Source: Chryseobacterium populi | Lineage (GTDB): Bacteria > Bacteroidota > Bacteroidia > Flavobacteriales > Weeksellaceae | Length of the DNA stretch: 64,000 nucleotides | Direction of reading: 5' to 3' | Assembly (NCBI RefSeq): GCF_000282115.1 | Contig: NZ_AKJY01000002.1 | Location: forward strand, 62,001-126,000 | Part shown: positions 9,192 to 18,545 of the stretch, piece after piece | Numbering within the stretch: position 1 is the stretch's first letter | Layout: each line of letters opens with the position of its first letter | Notes under the pieces: model-generated | What the model was told of the DNA's origin: nothing | Databases searched by the model: none | The model's input: only the letters and a program-made list of their open reading frames with translations | Program-made: the position numbers and the translations under genes

Positions 9192-11456
9192 ATGAAAAAT
9201 ATACTATTACTAACCGCTATCTTATCCGGAACCTGCGCTTTTGCACAGGAAAAGGCAAAATCTGATACGGTAAAAACCAAAAGTATTGAAGGTATAACGC
9301 TTACCAAGCAGGTCTTCAAAAAACAAAGTGACCGTTTTGTTTACGATGTAGCGGCTTCACCGGTTGCAAAAGGAAATACTACGTTTGACCTTTTAAAGCA
9401 AACTCCATTGTTATCTACTACTGATGATAAAACGTTAAAAATTGCAGGAAAGAACAATGCGCTGATCTATATAAACGGTAGAAAAACCAATATGGATGCA
9501 GAGTCTCTTACCCAATTCCTGAAAAACACTCCTGCAGAAAACATTCAGAAAATTGAAGTGATCACCGTTCCGGGAAGTGAGTATCAGGTTGAATCTTCAG
9601 ACGGAATCATCAACATTGTACTAAAGAAAAAGATGAGCGACGGCCTGAACGGTAATATGAGAATGGCCAATACCCAGAATAAATACAACTCAAGCTCTGC
9701 CAGCTTTTCTGCCAATTACAGAAAAGGAAAGTTAGGGATAAGCGCCAATCTTAACGGTGGAGAAAACATCCAGCCGCAATCCTATATTCTGAGAAACGGT
9801 ACAAATATGGTAAAAAATGAGTCTGTAGGAGATATTGACGATCCCAACAAATACATTGGCGGCTATATAAATGCCGATTACCAGCTAAACGAAAACAGTA
9901 ATCTGGCTTTATCATGGAACACCTCAGCCAACAAAAGCTATAATTCTACAATTGATTTATTGAATACTTTAACGAAGTACGATAATAACGGAAATTTAAT
10001 TTCCACTGATTTTACACGTTCTAAAAACAGGGAAAATTCGCGCAGTTACAACAATTCATTGAATTTAAATTATGAACTGAAATTAGATTCTTTAGGAAGT
10101 AAATTAAATGTAAATGCCGCTTATCTTAATTATAAACGTTTTCAGTATTCCGATAATAATACCTTAGTGCCAGGACCGCTTGAAGATTTCTCACAACACG
10201 GAAAAAAAATCATTCAGGATATCCCGCAGATCATTAATAATTTCTCAGGAACAGTAGATTATATCCAAAAATTTAAAAAGGATCTTACATTTTCTGCTGG
10301 AGGTAATTTTAATAAAACCAAAACAGATAATGATTCTAAAAATTACACTTATTCTTATGACGAGAATGGTAATCAGACAGAATTGAAACCTGATTTTAAC
10401 CATTTTATCTATGATGAAAATATTTACGGGGTGTATGTAACTCTTGAAAAAAAGTTTTCTGATAAATTCTCCGGAAAAATCGGAACAAGATATGAGATTA
10501 CAAACAGTATCGGAACCGCTGATAACCCGCAGAATACCAATCCGGATATGCAGCATCAGAAAATAGTGAGAAATTATAATAATTTTTTACCTTATCTGAG
10601 CTTCAATTATGTGATCAATGATAAGAATAATATTTCCTATTCATTTTCAAGCAGAATGAGAAGACCAAGTTTCTGGGAGCTGAATCCTGTAAGAAATATC
10701 ATTACGGAATTTAATTATACGCAAAACAACCCGTTTGTAAAAGCATCTTCTACATACAACCAGGAACTAACCTATATGTATAAGAATTCTTACTTCCTTA
10801 TATTGAACCACTCATTATTTAAAGATGTGATCACACAGGTTCCTTTACAGAGAAAGATCGTAGAAAACAATATTGAATATCAACAACTGGCTTATATAAG
10901 AACCAACTTCGGAACAAAACAGGAAATGTCTGCAATGGTTGGAGTTCAGAAGTCATTTTTTAAACAATACCTGACTACCAATTTCAATATCGGGATTCAG
11001 CACAATATTAATGACGGAACTTTGAATACCGATCCTACGACAGGTCAAGTATTTGATACCTATGTCAACAACACAAAATCTACAAGCTTAATAATCCAGA
11101 CCAATAACACGATCCGGTTAGATAAAAAGAAAACGTGGTTCTTTGGAATTAATTATTTCTATGTAGACAAGCAACAGATTGAGCTTGGAATGCTGAAAAA
11201 CCTGATGAGTCTAGACCTGAGCATCAAGAAAAACTGGAACGACTGGACGTTTGCTCTTAATGTCAATGATGTTTTAAGAACGAATATCGTAGAAATTGAA
11301 GATTATCAGGCCAGCGGAAACTACAACTTTGTAAGAAACGACCAGTACAGAAGAGGCATGACTCTAAGCATTACGTATAACTTCGGAAACCAGAAAGTGA
11401 AAAAAATAAGAGATATCGAAGCTGCTTCCGACGATATCAAAAACAGAACAAGATAA
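9192..11456 (+). CDS. Outer-membrane beta-barrel receptor-like protein (paralog 2)
   Basis: The 754-residue product shares the plan and long identical stretches of its upstream neighbour: SDTVKTKSIEGITLTKQVFK, YINGRKTNMDAE, ENIQKIEVITVPGSEYQVES and the shared TYNFGNQKvKK end. The signal peptide ends near AFAQ. The strongest similarity is in the plug region and near the barrel motifs FWELNP and YTQNNPF, with divergent loop regions. This suggests tandem duplication followed by change of ligand specificity. Transcription ends at a strong hairpin at 11494-11523. Confidence 0.85.
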   Translation: MKNILLLTAILSGTCAFAQEKAKSDTVKTKSIEGITLTKQVFKKQSDRFVYDVAASPVAKGNTTFDLLKQTPLLSTTDDKTLKIAGKNNALIYINGRKTNMDAESLTQFLKNTPAENIQKIEVITVPGSEYQVESSDGIINIVLKKKMSDGLNGNMRMANTQNKYNSSSASFSANYRKGKLGISANLNGGENIQPQSYILRNGTNMVKNESVGDIDDPNKYIGGYINADYQLNENSNLALSWNTSANKSYNSTIDLLNTLTKYDNNGNLISTDFTRSKNRENSRSYNNSLNLNYELKLDSLGSKLNVNAAYLNYKRFQYSDNNTLVPGPLEDFSQHGKKIIQDIPQIINNFSGTVDYIQKFKKDLTFSAGGNFNKTKTDNDSKNYTYSYDENGNQTELKPDFNHFIYDENIYGVYVTLEKKFSDKFSGKIGTRYEITNSIGTADNPQNTNPDMQHQKIVRNYNNFLPYLSFNYVINDKNNISYSFSSRMRRPSFWELNPVRNIITEFNYTQNNPFVKASSTYNQELTYMYKNSYFLILNHSLFKDVITQVPLQRKIVENNIEYQQLAYIRTNFGTKQEMSAMVGVQKSFFKQYLTTNFNIGIQHNINDGTLNTDPTTGQVFDTYVNNTKSTSLIIQTNNTIRLDKKKTWFFGINYFYVDKQQIELGMLKNLMSLDLSIKKNWNDWTFALNVNDVLRTNIVEIEDYQASGNYNFVRNDQYRRGMTLSITYNFGNQKVKKIRDIEAASDDIKNRTR

Positions 11457-11493
11457 CATTTATCATTTCTTCATATTTAATCATTTTTTATGT

Positions 11494-11523
11494 AAAACTC
11501 ACCGCATTTTGTGGTGAGTTTTT
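11494..11523 (+). terminator. Rho-independent terminator of the receptor pair
   Basis: AAAACTCACC (11494-11503) pairs with GGTGAGTTTT (11513-11522) around a nine-base loop, followed by TTTC. It lies between receptor 2 and the hydrolase gene. Confidence 0.85.
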
Positions 11524-11537
11524 CTATATTTAGGTTA

Positions 11538-12404
11538 ATGAAAAAAATTTTAAATATAATTTCAGGATTCCTGCTCATCATAGTTTTTGTCATCAGCTGT
11601 AAGGAGAAAACAGTCACCCTTGGAAAAGATATTTCGTTCAAAGCTTATGAAGATATCCGGTATTCCAAAGATGAAAATCCGGAACAAAGAATGGACTTAT
11701 ATATTCCTGAAAATAGTGTGAATACAAAGCCTGATGTTTTCATCATGATACATGGCGGCGGCTGGCGAGGCGGAGATAAATCGGAACTTACTTTCTTCAC
11801 TCTGTGTATGATGGATAAATTCCCCAATGCTGTTTTTGCCAATATTGATTACCGGCTGGCTTCTCCGTCACGTTTTGCTATTCCTAATCAGACCAATGAT
11901 ATAGATGAGGCAATTCTTTATCTTGAAAAAAGATTAAATTATCATCCGAAATTTATTGTTTTAGGCAACAGTGCAGGTGCCCATTTATCCATGCTATATG
12001 CCTACCATTATGACAAAACTAAAAAAATAAAGGCTGTTGTCAATATTGTGGGGCCTTCTGATCTATCAGACCCGAGCTTTAAAAAATATACAGATTACTC
12101 ATTTGTTGAAAAACATCTTATCGATCCGGAAATGATTCAGTCAACACTTCCTGTAAATGTATTAGGCAGCCCTGCACACTGGATTGACAGCACCTCAGCA
12201 CCCACTCTTTCTTTTTATGGAACGATCGATCAAATCATCCCTTTATCTCAAAAACAAACACTGGATTCTTTTTTAGATAAGAACCATGTTCTGAACAGGT
12301 CTTACGAATTCAGTGGCGGTCATCTTGACTGGTATAAAGCGTCTAACGCAACATTTTTAATTGATAAAATTTCCGGTTTTTTAAAAAAAGTCGGTGAAAA
12401 ATAA
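11538..12404 (+). CDS. Alpha/beta-hydrolase lipoprotein (carboxylesterase-like)
   Basis: The 288-residue product has a lipoprotein signal with SC at residues 20-21 (VFVISCKEK). It shows an alpha/beta-hydrolase fold of the BD-FAE/acetyl-esterase kind: oxyanion segment MIHGGGWRGGD, nucleophile elbow GNSAG, an acid in YGTIDQIIP and a catalytic histidine in FSGGHLDW. It is expected on the periplasmic side of a membrane, hydrolysing an ester or acyl group of unknown identity. The GTG nine codons upstream lies inside the preceding terminator, so the ATG at 11538 is chosen. Confidence 0.82.
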   Translation: MKKILNIISGFLLIIVFVISCKEKTVTLGKDISFKAYEDIRYSKDENPEQRMDLYIPENSVNTKPDVFIMIHGGGWRGGDKSELTFFTLCMMDKFPNAVFANIDYRLASPSRFAIPNQTNDIDEAILYLEKRLNYHPKFIVLGNSAGAHLSMLYAYHYDKTKKIKAVVNIVGPSDLSDPSFKKYTDYSFVEKHLIDPEMIQSTLPVNVLGSPAHWIDSTSAPTLSFYGTIDQIIPLSQKQTLDSFLDKNHVLNRSYEFSGGHLDWYKASNATFLIDKISGFLKKVGEK

Positions 12405-12431
12405 AACGCTTTGGAAATTCCAAAGCGTTTT
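12403..12431. terminator. Bidirectional terminator
   Basis: AAAACGCTTTGG (12403-12414) pairs perfectly with CCAAAGCGTTTT (12420-12431) around AAATT. It separates the convergent hydrolase and GH43 genes, and the left arm overlaps the hydrolase stop codon. Confidence 0.9.
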
Positions 12432-12437
12432 TAAATA

Positions 12438-14198
12438 TTATTCTGATTTTACAATCTCTGTTCTTTCCGAGATTCCATTGGCATTGAAAGCTTCGATCTG
12501 GAAATAATAAGCATCCGTCCTGTCAGCTCCGGTAAAGAAATATTCATTCTTACCGTACACCATAATATTTCCGTACATTTTATCCGGAGATTTACCCCAA
12601 TAAATTACATAGCCGTCGGCATCCTGATTTTGTTGCCATTTCATCCAGATACTCCTCCTTTCTCCATATTTTTTAGAATCAGCTCTCAATGGAACAAAGT
12701 TCTGAACTTTTGCTGGTTTTGCTCCTTCTCCTTTCCCGAATACCCTGAAACCGCTCAGCGCAAATTTCCCGGTCGGCATTTTCAGGTTTTCCATTTTCAG
12801 GAATCTTGCTTTTGCCGGTTTTTCAAGCTCTATATAATCATGCGGAACATCTTTGGTATTTTTACTTTTATCTACAATAACACTCCATTTTTTCCCGTCA
12901 TTCGAACCGTAGATTTTGTACTGATGCATTTTTCCTAGAGTTTTCCCTAAAAATTCGACATCCTGGTCTGCATAATTGACCTGAATAGCATTGATAGCAG
13001 ATACTTCTCCAAGGTCAGTCTGAAACCATTCTCCGGAATTTCCGGTCCTGGCGCTCCAATAGGTTTTAATATCTTCATCTACAGCATAGTTCGAATGATA
13101 CCCACCTAAAGTAGATGAAACCTGAACCGGTTTATTATAATTCAACAGCATCCATCCTGCAAAAAGGCCTTTTGAAAAATCTTTTCCCTGGGCATACTGT
13201 GGAAGATAGGTCGGATAATCTCCATACGCAGTATTGCAATACATGACATCATCTTTATCAAAGCCGGCCGGCCAGATCCCTAATCTTCTTTCAAAATTAT
13301 TTTTTGTGGAGATAAAAATAGTAGAAATATGCCACCAGTTTTTGTAATTATCCTCGAAAGTTGCCCCATGTCCGGCACCTCTTGCAAAACCTCCGGGTTT
13401 ATAGGAAAATGGATTATGCTGCTGATATTCGAAGCCTTCCAACGGATTATTGCTTACATATACTCCATCGGAATATCCACTGAATTCTGTTGCCGGAGCT
13501 CCGTACTGCATATAATATTTCCCGTTGTGCCTGGTCATCCACGCTCCTTCTACAAACGGCTGAAGAAAAACATTGTCATTATATTCCCCGAATCTTTCCC
13601 AACCATGATCTTCCGGTTTTAATTTGATAATCGGTTTTACGAAGCCTTCAGACTGAAGTGTTTTCACTTTAACTTCAGTTCCTAAAAGAGGCCATTCATT
13701 ACTTGAGCCCCAATACAGGTAGAGTTTATTTTTATCTTCATCGTAATGGAAAGCCGGGTCCCATGCTCCTACTTTCAAAGTATCCACAGCAATTTTCCAG
13801 TCGTCTTTGGTAGGATTTGTACTTTTCCAGATCGGGAAATCCTGTTCCCAGGTAGAACCGAAAACGTATAATGTGTCTTTCATTGCCCAGACTGCCGGGG
13901 CATTCAGGTCATGCTGGTATTTGTTGTCTCTGAGGAATTTTCTTTTTACAAATTTCCAGTCCAGCATATCATCGCTATACCAGTATCCTTCCTGATTGGT
14001 TGAAAAAAGAAAGAGCTTGTTTTTAAAATTAACAATAACCGGATCTGCCGTAGCACGGTGTTTTCCCTGTTTTGAAAAGGTTTCGAACGGTGTATATCCG
14101 TAGTCAATGTTGATAGGATTGCAAAATGTTTTTTGCTGGGCATTAAGGCTCATTCCTAAAAGGACTGCCATTAAAAAAAAGTACTTCTGCATCTTCAT
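12438..14198 (-). CDS. GH43-family glycoside hydrolase with F5/8-type C domain
   Basis: The 586-residue secreted enzyme has a signal peptide ending near LNAQ. The first 330 residues resemble the five-bladed GH43 propeller, with RATADPVIV (Asp52 as the probable general base) and the GAWDPAFHYDEDKNKLYLYWG blade. Residues about 345-495 are a discoidin (F5/8 type C) carbohydrate-binding module (YWSARTGNSGEWFQTDLGEV and IYGSNDGKKW). The last 90 residues look like a fibronectin type III fold. Family members cut arabino- or xylo-type linkages; the substrate here is not predictable. No SusCD pair is adjacent. Confidence 0.82.
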   Translation of the reverse strand: MKMQKYFFLMAVLLGMSLNAQQKTFCNPINIDYGYTPFETFSKQGKHRATADPVIVNFKNKLFLFSTNQEGYWYSDDMLDWKFVKRKFLRDNKYQHDLNAPAVWAMKDTLYVFGSTWEQDFPIWKSTNPTKDDWKIAVDTLKVGAWDPAFHYDEDKNKLYLYWGSSNEWPLLGTEVKVKTLQSEGFVKPIIKLKPEDHGWERFGEYNDNVFLQPFVEGAWMTRHNGKYYMQYGAPATEFSGYSDGVYVSNNPLEGFEYQQHNPFSYKPGGFARGAGHGATFEDNYKNWWHISTIFISTKNNFERRLGIWPAGFDKDDVMYCNTAYGDYPTYLPQYAQGKDFSKGLFAGWMLLNYNKPVQVSSTLGGYHSNYAVDEDIKTYWSARTGNSGEWFQTDLGEVSAINAIQVNYADQDVEFLGKTLGKMHQYKIYGSNDGKKWSVIVDKSKNTKDVPHDYIELEKPAKARFLKMENLKMPTGKFALSGFRVFGKGEGAKPAKVQNFVPLRADSKKYGERRSIWMKWQQNQDADGYVIYWGKSPDKMYGNIMVYGKNEYFFTGADRTDAYYFQIEAFNANGISERTEIVKSE

Positions 14199-14216
14199 AA
14201 GTTTTACTTAGGAAGA

Positions 14217-14224
14217 CAAAGTTA
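14217..14224 (-). promoter_or_regulatory. Candidate -7 element of the GH43 gene
   Basis: On the minus strand TAACTTTG (14224-14217) fits TAnnTTTG. TTTG at 14251-14248 gives a rather long 23-base spacer and lies within the end of the preceding operon gene. Confidence 0.45.
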
Positions 14225-14225
14225 A

Positions 14226-15248
14226 TTACTTTTTTTTAGGTTTTCTCCAAATAAAACCGTCTAATAGATAATGGGTAAGCTGGGGAACAACTAATAAGGG
14301 AATCAGAAACTGAAACCAAATTACAGAGAGTTGAAAATCCAAAGAGAAATGCTCACGCCAGATTAAAATTTCCCATAAAAATTCTTCAAAAAAAGCTAAC
14401 CCAACAATAATTCCAATAAACAGAAAAACTCCAAACGCTGATTTAAAGATTGACAGTTTATTAAGCTGATGATTTTCTTTCTGTTGAATTTCCCGTATGT
14501 AAATCAGGGAAACATAAGGAATTCCATGAGAAATAACATTCAGAAAGGTGAAAACAAGGTCATTATTGAAATGAATAATTCCAAAATACCATGAAAGATA
14601 AGTCCCGGCAATTAAGGCTATCTTAGGGATATTGATGTTTCTTAGTTTAAATAGCTCAAAACATGTTTTGAAAATCCAAGCTATTAAAATAAATCCATAC
14701 AGAACAGTGATGAGATATGTATAATCCGGTAAGTTTTGCAGCCAACTGAATTCATTTTCAACAAACCATGTGAAAGCTCTTGGAGTTTTAATCCAATAGA
14801 GCATCGGATAGATTGTAGCAGAATATATCGCGATGGTATCAATTTTTTTACGCCAGTTATTGGGTTCAAACCGTGCATAAATCCTCATAAAACCATACTG
14901 TTGCCTGATAAAATGGAAAATAGCAACCAAAGCCAACACCGACCAGAATACCAAACTTCCCCATTGATACAAGATTAAACCCAACACCCAACTCAGGACA
15001 GGAATCCTCCAGTATAACAGTTTTTTATTCCTAATTTCTTCTTTTACAAAATAGGTTTTAAATAAAGTAGAATAAACGTGGGCTACATCTACAAAAACTA
15101 TAAGGAACAGCCATGTATAAAAAGAATACCCATTCTCAAGATTCTGAATTTGCTTTTGAAAAAGAAAAATAATCAGTAAAATCAAAAATGGTGGCGAGAG
15201 AATCAGCCAGCCGTCAGTTTTCGCATTATGAATCCAGGGTTGCTTCAT
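14226..15248 (-). CDS. Polytopic membrane protein of unknown function with His motifs
   Basis: The 340-residue protein has about eight hydrophobic helices. Polar histidines sit at helix edges: DVAHVYSTLFKTYF, IFHFIRQQYGFMR, GIIHFNND, NVISHGIPYVSLIYI and LTHYLLDGFIWR. Repeated His/Asp positions facing the membrane recall membrane metalloenzymes or haem and carotenoid-type proteins, but I cannot assign a family. It is the last gene of the seven-gene SpeD operon and overlaps the FAD oxidoreductase by four bases (ATGA), so translation is coupled. Confidence 0.7.
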   Translation of the reverse strand: MKQPWIHNAKTDGWLILSPPFLILLIIFLFQKQIQNLENGYSFYTWLFLIVFVDVAHVYSTLFKTYFVKEEIRNKKLLYWRIPVLSWVLGLILYQWGSLVFWSVLALVAIFHFIRQQYGFMRIYARFEPNNWRKKIDTIAIYSATIYPMLYWIKTPRAFTWFVENEFSWLQNLPDYTYLITVLYGFILIAWIFKTCFELFKLRNINIPKIALIAGTYLSWYFGIIHFNNDLVFTFLNVISHGIPYVSLIYIREIQQKENHQLNKLSIFKSAFGVFLFIGIIVGLAFFEEFLWEILIWREHFSLDFQLSVIWFQFLIPLLVVPQLTHYLLDGFIWRKPKKK

Positions 15249-16837
15249 ATCATTTGTTTTGCTGTTCTGATTCCCTGATAAAAAGCTTCTTCAAAAATGG
15301 ATATTCCTGATAAATCAGTATGCGCAAAGAAAATTTTCTCATCAATTGGCTGCTTTGCTTCTGCTGTTTTCCCAGACATATGATTGGGGACAGGAGCAAT
15401 CATTGCATGCCCAATTTTATGAAATTGTATTTCGATAATGAAATCTTCAATCAAAGGATGGGCTTTTTTGAGGTCATCCAGCACAAGACTTTTGAGTTCA
15501 CTTTCTTTCATAGAAAATAATTTTCGTCTTGCTTTTCTGCAATCATCTGTTGAAAAACTTCTGTAATAGGTAATTACTTTTTCTCCCATAATCTGATTAA
15601 CATTCTGGTGTTGATCATAGATATATCCTAATCCTTCTGAACCGTAAATCACATTATCCCAAGCCAGTTCTTCATCACCTCCGAATTCATTTTTCAATGT
15701 AACCGTCGCTAAAAGCCAGGGAACATAATTGAATAATTTTGCGGTCCTGTTTTTAAAAATGCGTTCATTGACGAATTGAGGTGTTGCTAACAGAACTTTT
15801 TCAGCAATGACTTTTTTTGTTTTTTTATGTACATTATCAAAACTTAAAACTTCAACATTGTTTTGATTTAATCTTATATCAAAAACCAGATGATTAGATA
15901 AGTATTTCCCATCTGTATATTTTGATAGATATTTAACCAGCCTCGCATTCCCTTCAGGCCATGTGAAAACCTGATCTTTATATTTTTTGCTCCAGTTATT
16001 TTTTCTACCCGCAAAATAGTGAATTCCTGCCCAGGCGGAAACATAATCAATTCCCAATCCGTAATCATCCCGGCAAGAATAATCTAACAACCAAAGTAAT
16101 TCTTCCGATTTAAAATTTTCCACAGCAAGAAAGCTTTTAAAAAGCATCTTTTCCAATTGTATAAATTCAGGCTCTTCAAAGCTGGAATCTTCAACCGGAA
16201 TAGCAAAGACGTACTTCCCATGTGAATCTTTTTTTTCCCTGAAACCATCCATCATTTTGAAAAACCGCTCAAACTCTTTCTGAGCTTCAGCAGAAATTCC
16301 TTTTTGCGGAACAATATCATTTTGCCAGGAGTTTTTGTAGAATAACCTTTCCTGTTGTGGGAAAGTCAACTGATATTCATCTAAAACAGGATCGCCGTTT
16401 TCATCGTCACCAAGATAGATTCCACACTCTTTTAAAAAATCGATAATCTCTGTATTTTCTTTATTGGGTAATGGTAAGTAATGGGCACCCAAAGGAAATT
16501 TTGAAAATTTATTTTCTCCGTTTGAAGAGTTTCCACCGAGATAATTTTCCATTTCCAGCAACAGATAGTCATCGTTATCATTCTGTCTTAAAAACCGGCA
16601 GGCCGAAAGTCCGGAAATTCCACCACCAACAATAAGATATTTTATGTGAATTTCTTCGGTGGGTTTTGGAAAATCTTTAGCCCAAAGCTGATGACCAAGG
16701 ATATGATTTGTTTCTGTAATTTTAAGCAATAATGACTTTCCCTTCTTCTTACAATACTGTAAAAAAGGGAGTATCAGACTACCTAAAAATATAGTCTTAA
16801 GAAAATCTTTTCTATTGTACTTTCCCCCACTCTTCAT
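15245..16837 (-). CDS. FAD-dependent oxidoreductase (amine-oxidase-like), possibly exported
   Basis: The 530-residue protein has a Rossmann FAD motif IVGGGISGLSAC at residues 69-80, with an acidic end to strand 2 (YLLLEMENYLGGNS). It has the general layout of flavin amine oxidases and protoporphyrinogen-oxidase-like proteins. About 65 residues precede the Rossmann motif and contain NRKDFLK followed by a hydrophobic run and LQYC. This looks like a Tat-type signal (RK variant) with a weak lipobox, so periplasmic placement is plausible. It overlaps the aminopropyltransferase gene by 26 bases. The substrate is unknown; a polyamine is suggested by context only. Confidence 0.8.
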   Translation of the reverse strand: MKSGGKYNRKDFLKTIFLGSLILPFLQYCKKKGKSLLLKITETNHILGHQLWAKDFPKPTEEIHIKYLIVGGGISGLSACRFLRQNDNDDYLLLEMENYLGGNSSNGENKFSKFPLGAHYLPLPNKENTEIIDFLKECGIYLGDDENGDPVLDEYQLTFPQQERLFYKNSWQNDIVPQKGISAEAQKEFERFFKMMDGFREKKDSHGKYVFAIPVEDSSFEEPEFIQLEKMLFKSFLAVENFKSEELLWLLDYSCRDDYGLGIDYVSAWAGIHYFAGRKNNWSKKYKDQVFTWPEGNARLVKYLSKYTDGKYLSNHLVFDIRLNQNNVEVLSFDNVHKKTKKVIAEKVLLATPQFVNERIFKNRTAKLFNYVPWLLATVTLKNEFGGDEELAWDNVIYGSEGLGYIYDQHQNVNQIMGEKVITYYRSFSTDDCRKARRKLFSMKESELKSLVLDDLKKAHPLIEDFIIEIQFHKIGHAMIAPVPNHMSGKTAEAKQPIDEKIFFAHTDLSGISIFEEAFYQGIRTAKQMI

Positions 16838-18326
16838 CGAAATAACGAACTAATATTTGATTATCCAGACGGTTGATTTCTACATTATTTGCTTTCATAT
16901 CTTTTGTGAAATAGGCCATCTGTGAAAAATTGTAATCATAAAATTTCAAATTGGGAATTCTTCTGTAAATTTTATTTTCCACAGGTTCAAATGAAGCCAT
17001 AGAAAACCCCCACTCTCCGAAAGAAGGAACATAGGTATGGTAGGCCGAAGTAAACGGAAATATTTGATTCATCGTTTTTTCAATACACCAAAAAGATTTC
17101 GGTGCAAAGTAAGGAGATGTGGTTTGTACTACAATTTTGGTATTCGGAGTAGTCAATCTCTCCAACTCTTTATAAAATTGCAACGAGTATAATTTTCCTA
17201 AGCTATAATTTGACGGATCGGGAAAATCAATGATAATCACATCAAATTTCCGCTGATTTTCCTTCACCCAGATGTAAGCATCCTTATTGATAATTTTTAC
17301 TTTTGAATTGGATAAAGAGTTTTGATTAAGCTTACGCATTGTTTCGTTGGTTTTGAAGAAATCAGTCATTTCTCCGTCCAGATCAACCAAGGTTATATTT
17401 CTGACTTCTTTATATTTTAAAACTTCTCGAACTGCAAACCCATCTCCGCCTCCTAAAATCAGAATACTATCAATATTTTTTGCCATTGTCATTACCGGAT
17501 GTACCAAAGCTTCATGGTAACGGTATTCATCTGTAGATGAAAACTGTAAATTATTGTTCAAATACAAACGGAATTCACGATTATTTCTGGTCAACACAAT
17601 CCTCTGATAGGGTGAAGTTTTAGTGTACACTACATTCTCACCATATAATTTCTCTTCGGAATAGGACAGGATAGTATCTGAAAAAATGAAAAGAGAAAGA
17701 AGTAAAACAAAAGCACCAATAGACTTGACTCTTAAGGAAATAGGATTTGACAATTCTCTTTTAAGATAAAAACACAGAAAAATAGCAATCGAAATATTGA
17801 TTAACCCAAAAAACAAGGGTGTTTTTACAATTCCCAGATTTGGAATAAGGACCAACGGAAAAAGGATGGAAGCTAATAAAGCTCCTATATAATCGAATGC
17901 AAAAACATTTGAAACCAAATCTTTAAATCCAATCCTATCTTTAAGAATATTCATCAGTAAAGGAATCTCTATTCCCACAAGACAACCTGTAAAGAAAACA
18001 AATAAGTAAAGTACAGCCTCAAAATGAACTAAAGTATTGAATAGTATAAATAATACAACAGAGCTTATCCCACCAACAATTCCTACAAGGATTTCAATTT
18101 CTACAAATTTATCGATAAGGTTTCCTTTTATAAATTTTGCAAAATAAGAACCTACCCCCATTGAGAAAAGATATACCCCGATAATGAAAGAAAACTGCCT
18201 TACAGAATCTCCAAGAAGATAGCTTGCCAATGCTCCGGCAACCAATTCATAAATCAGTCCGCAGGTAGCAATAACAAATACTGAAAACAGTAATAATAGC
18301 TCAAGAGGAATCCTCTTTTTATCCAT
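16812..18326 (-). CDS. Membrane-fused polyamine aminopropyltransferase (spermidine-synthase-like)
   Basis: The 504-residue protein has an N-terminal membrane region of about seven helices (residues 9-217) fused to a spermidine-synthase-type catalytic domain. Domain marks are the substrate loop LYLNNNLQFSSTDEYRYHEA (254-273), AdoMet-binding GGGDG (292-296), the acidic VDLDGEM (314-320) and DFPDPSNYSLGKLY (367-380), in which the first Asp corresponds to the catalytic acid of spermidine synthases. It should transfer aminopropyl groups from decarboxylated AdoMet to an amine at the membrane. It is not proven to be a true spermidine synthase. It overlaps DUF350 by eight bases and the oxidoreductase by 26. 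Confidence 0.85.
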   Translation of the reverse strand: MDKKRIPLELLLLFSVFVIATCGLIYELVAGALASYLLGDSVRQFSFIIGVYLFSMGVGSYFAKFIKGNLIDKFVEIEILVGIVGGISSVVLFILFNTLVHFEAVLYLFVFFTGCLVGIEIPLLMNILKDRIGFKDLVSNVFAFDYIGALLASILFPLVLIPNLGIVKTPLFFGLINISIAIFLCFYLKRELSNPISLRVKSIGAFVLLLSLFIFSDTILSYSEEKLYGENVVYTKTSPYQRIVLTRNNREFRLYLNNNLQFSSTDEYRYHEALVHPVMTMAKNIDSILILGGGDGFAVREVLKYKEVRNITLVDLDGEMTDFFKTNETMRKLNQNSLSNSKVKIINKDAYIWVKENQRKFDVIIIDFPDPSNYSLGKLYSLQFYKELERLTTPNTKIVVQTTSPYFAPKSFWCIEKTMNQIFPFTSAYHTYVPSFGEWGFSMASFEPVENKIYRRIPNLKFYDYNFSQMAYFTKDMKANNVEINRLDNQILVRYFDEEWGKVQ

Positions 18327-18534
18327 GAATAGCTGCGCTTATAATAATTGAGATTCCGATGATAAATGCCCCGAAAATAATAGCCAGAGCTACATTTTGG
18401 TTTTTGGAAATTTCATACCATGTTCTTTCCGGTGTTAATTTTTCAATGATAAAATAACAAAGCAATAAGATACCAATCCCTAAAAATGAATAAAGAATCG
18501 AATTGAATATCGGTAACAAATTAATCTGGTCCAT
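18319..18534 (-). CDS. DUF350 small membrane protein
   Basis: The 71-residue protein has two transmembrane helices (SILYSFLGIGILLLCYFIIEKL and VALAIIFGAFIIGISIIISAAI). The spacing and the central LTPERTWYEISKNQNVALA match half of a DUF350 (YjfL-type) unit. DUF350 genes are known beside polyamine and glutathionylspermidine-type genes, as in the E. coli yjf cluster. It lies between the 65-residue protein (11-base gap) and the aminopropyltransferase (eight-base overlap). Confidence 0.75.
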   Translation of the reverse strand: MDQINLLPIFNSILYSFLGIGILLLCYFIIEKLTPERTWYEISKNQNVALAIIFGAFIIGISIIISAAIHG

Positions 18535-18545
18535 AATTTATATTT

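Noticed and set aside
11511-11537. GTG start that would lengthen the hydrolase by nine codons
   Set aside because: It lies within the right arm of the preceding terminator, and it would put extra residues before the lipoprotein signal.
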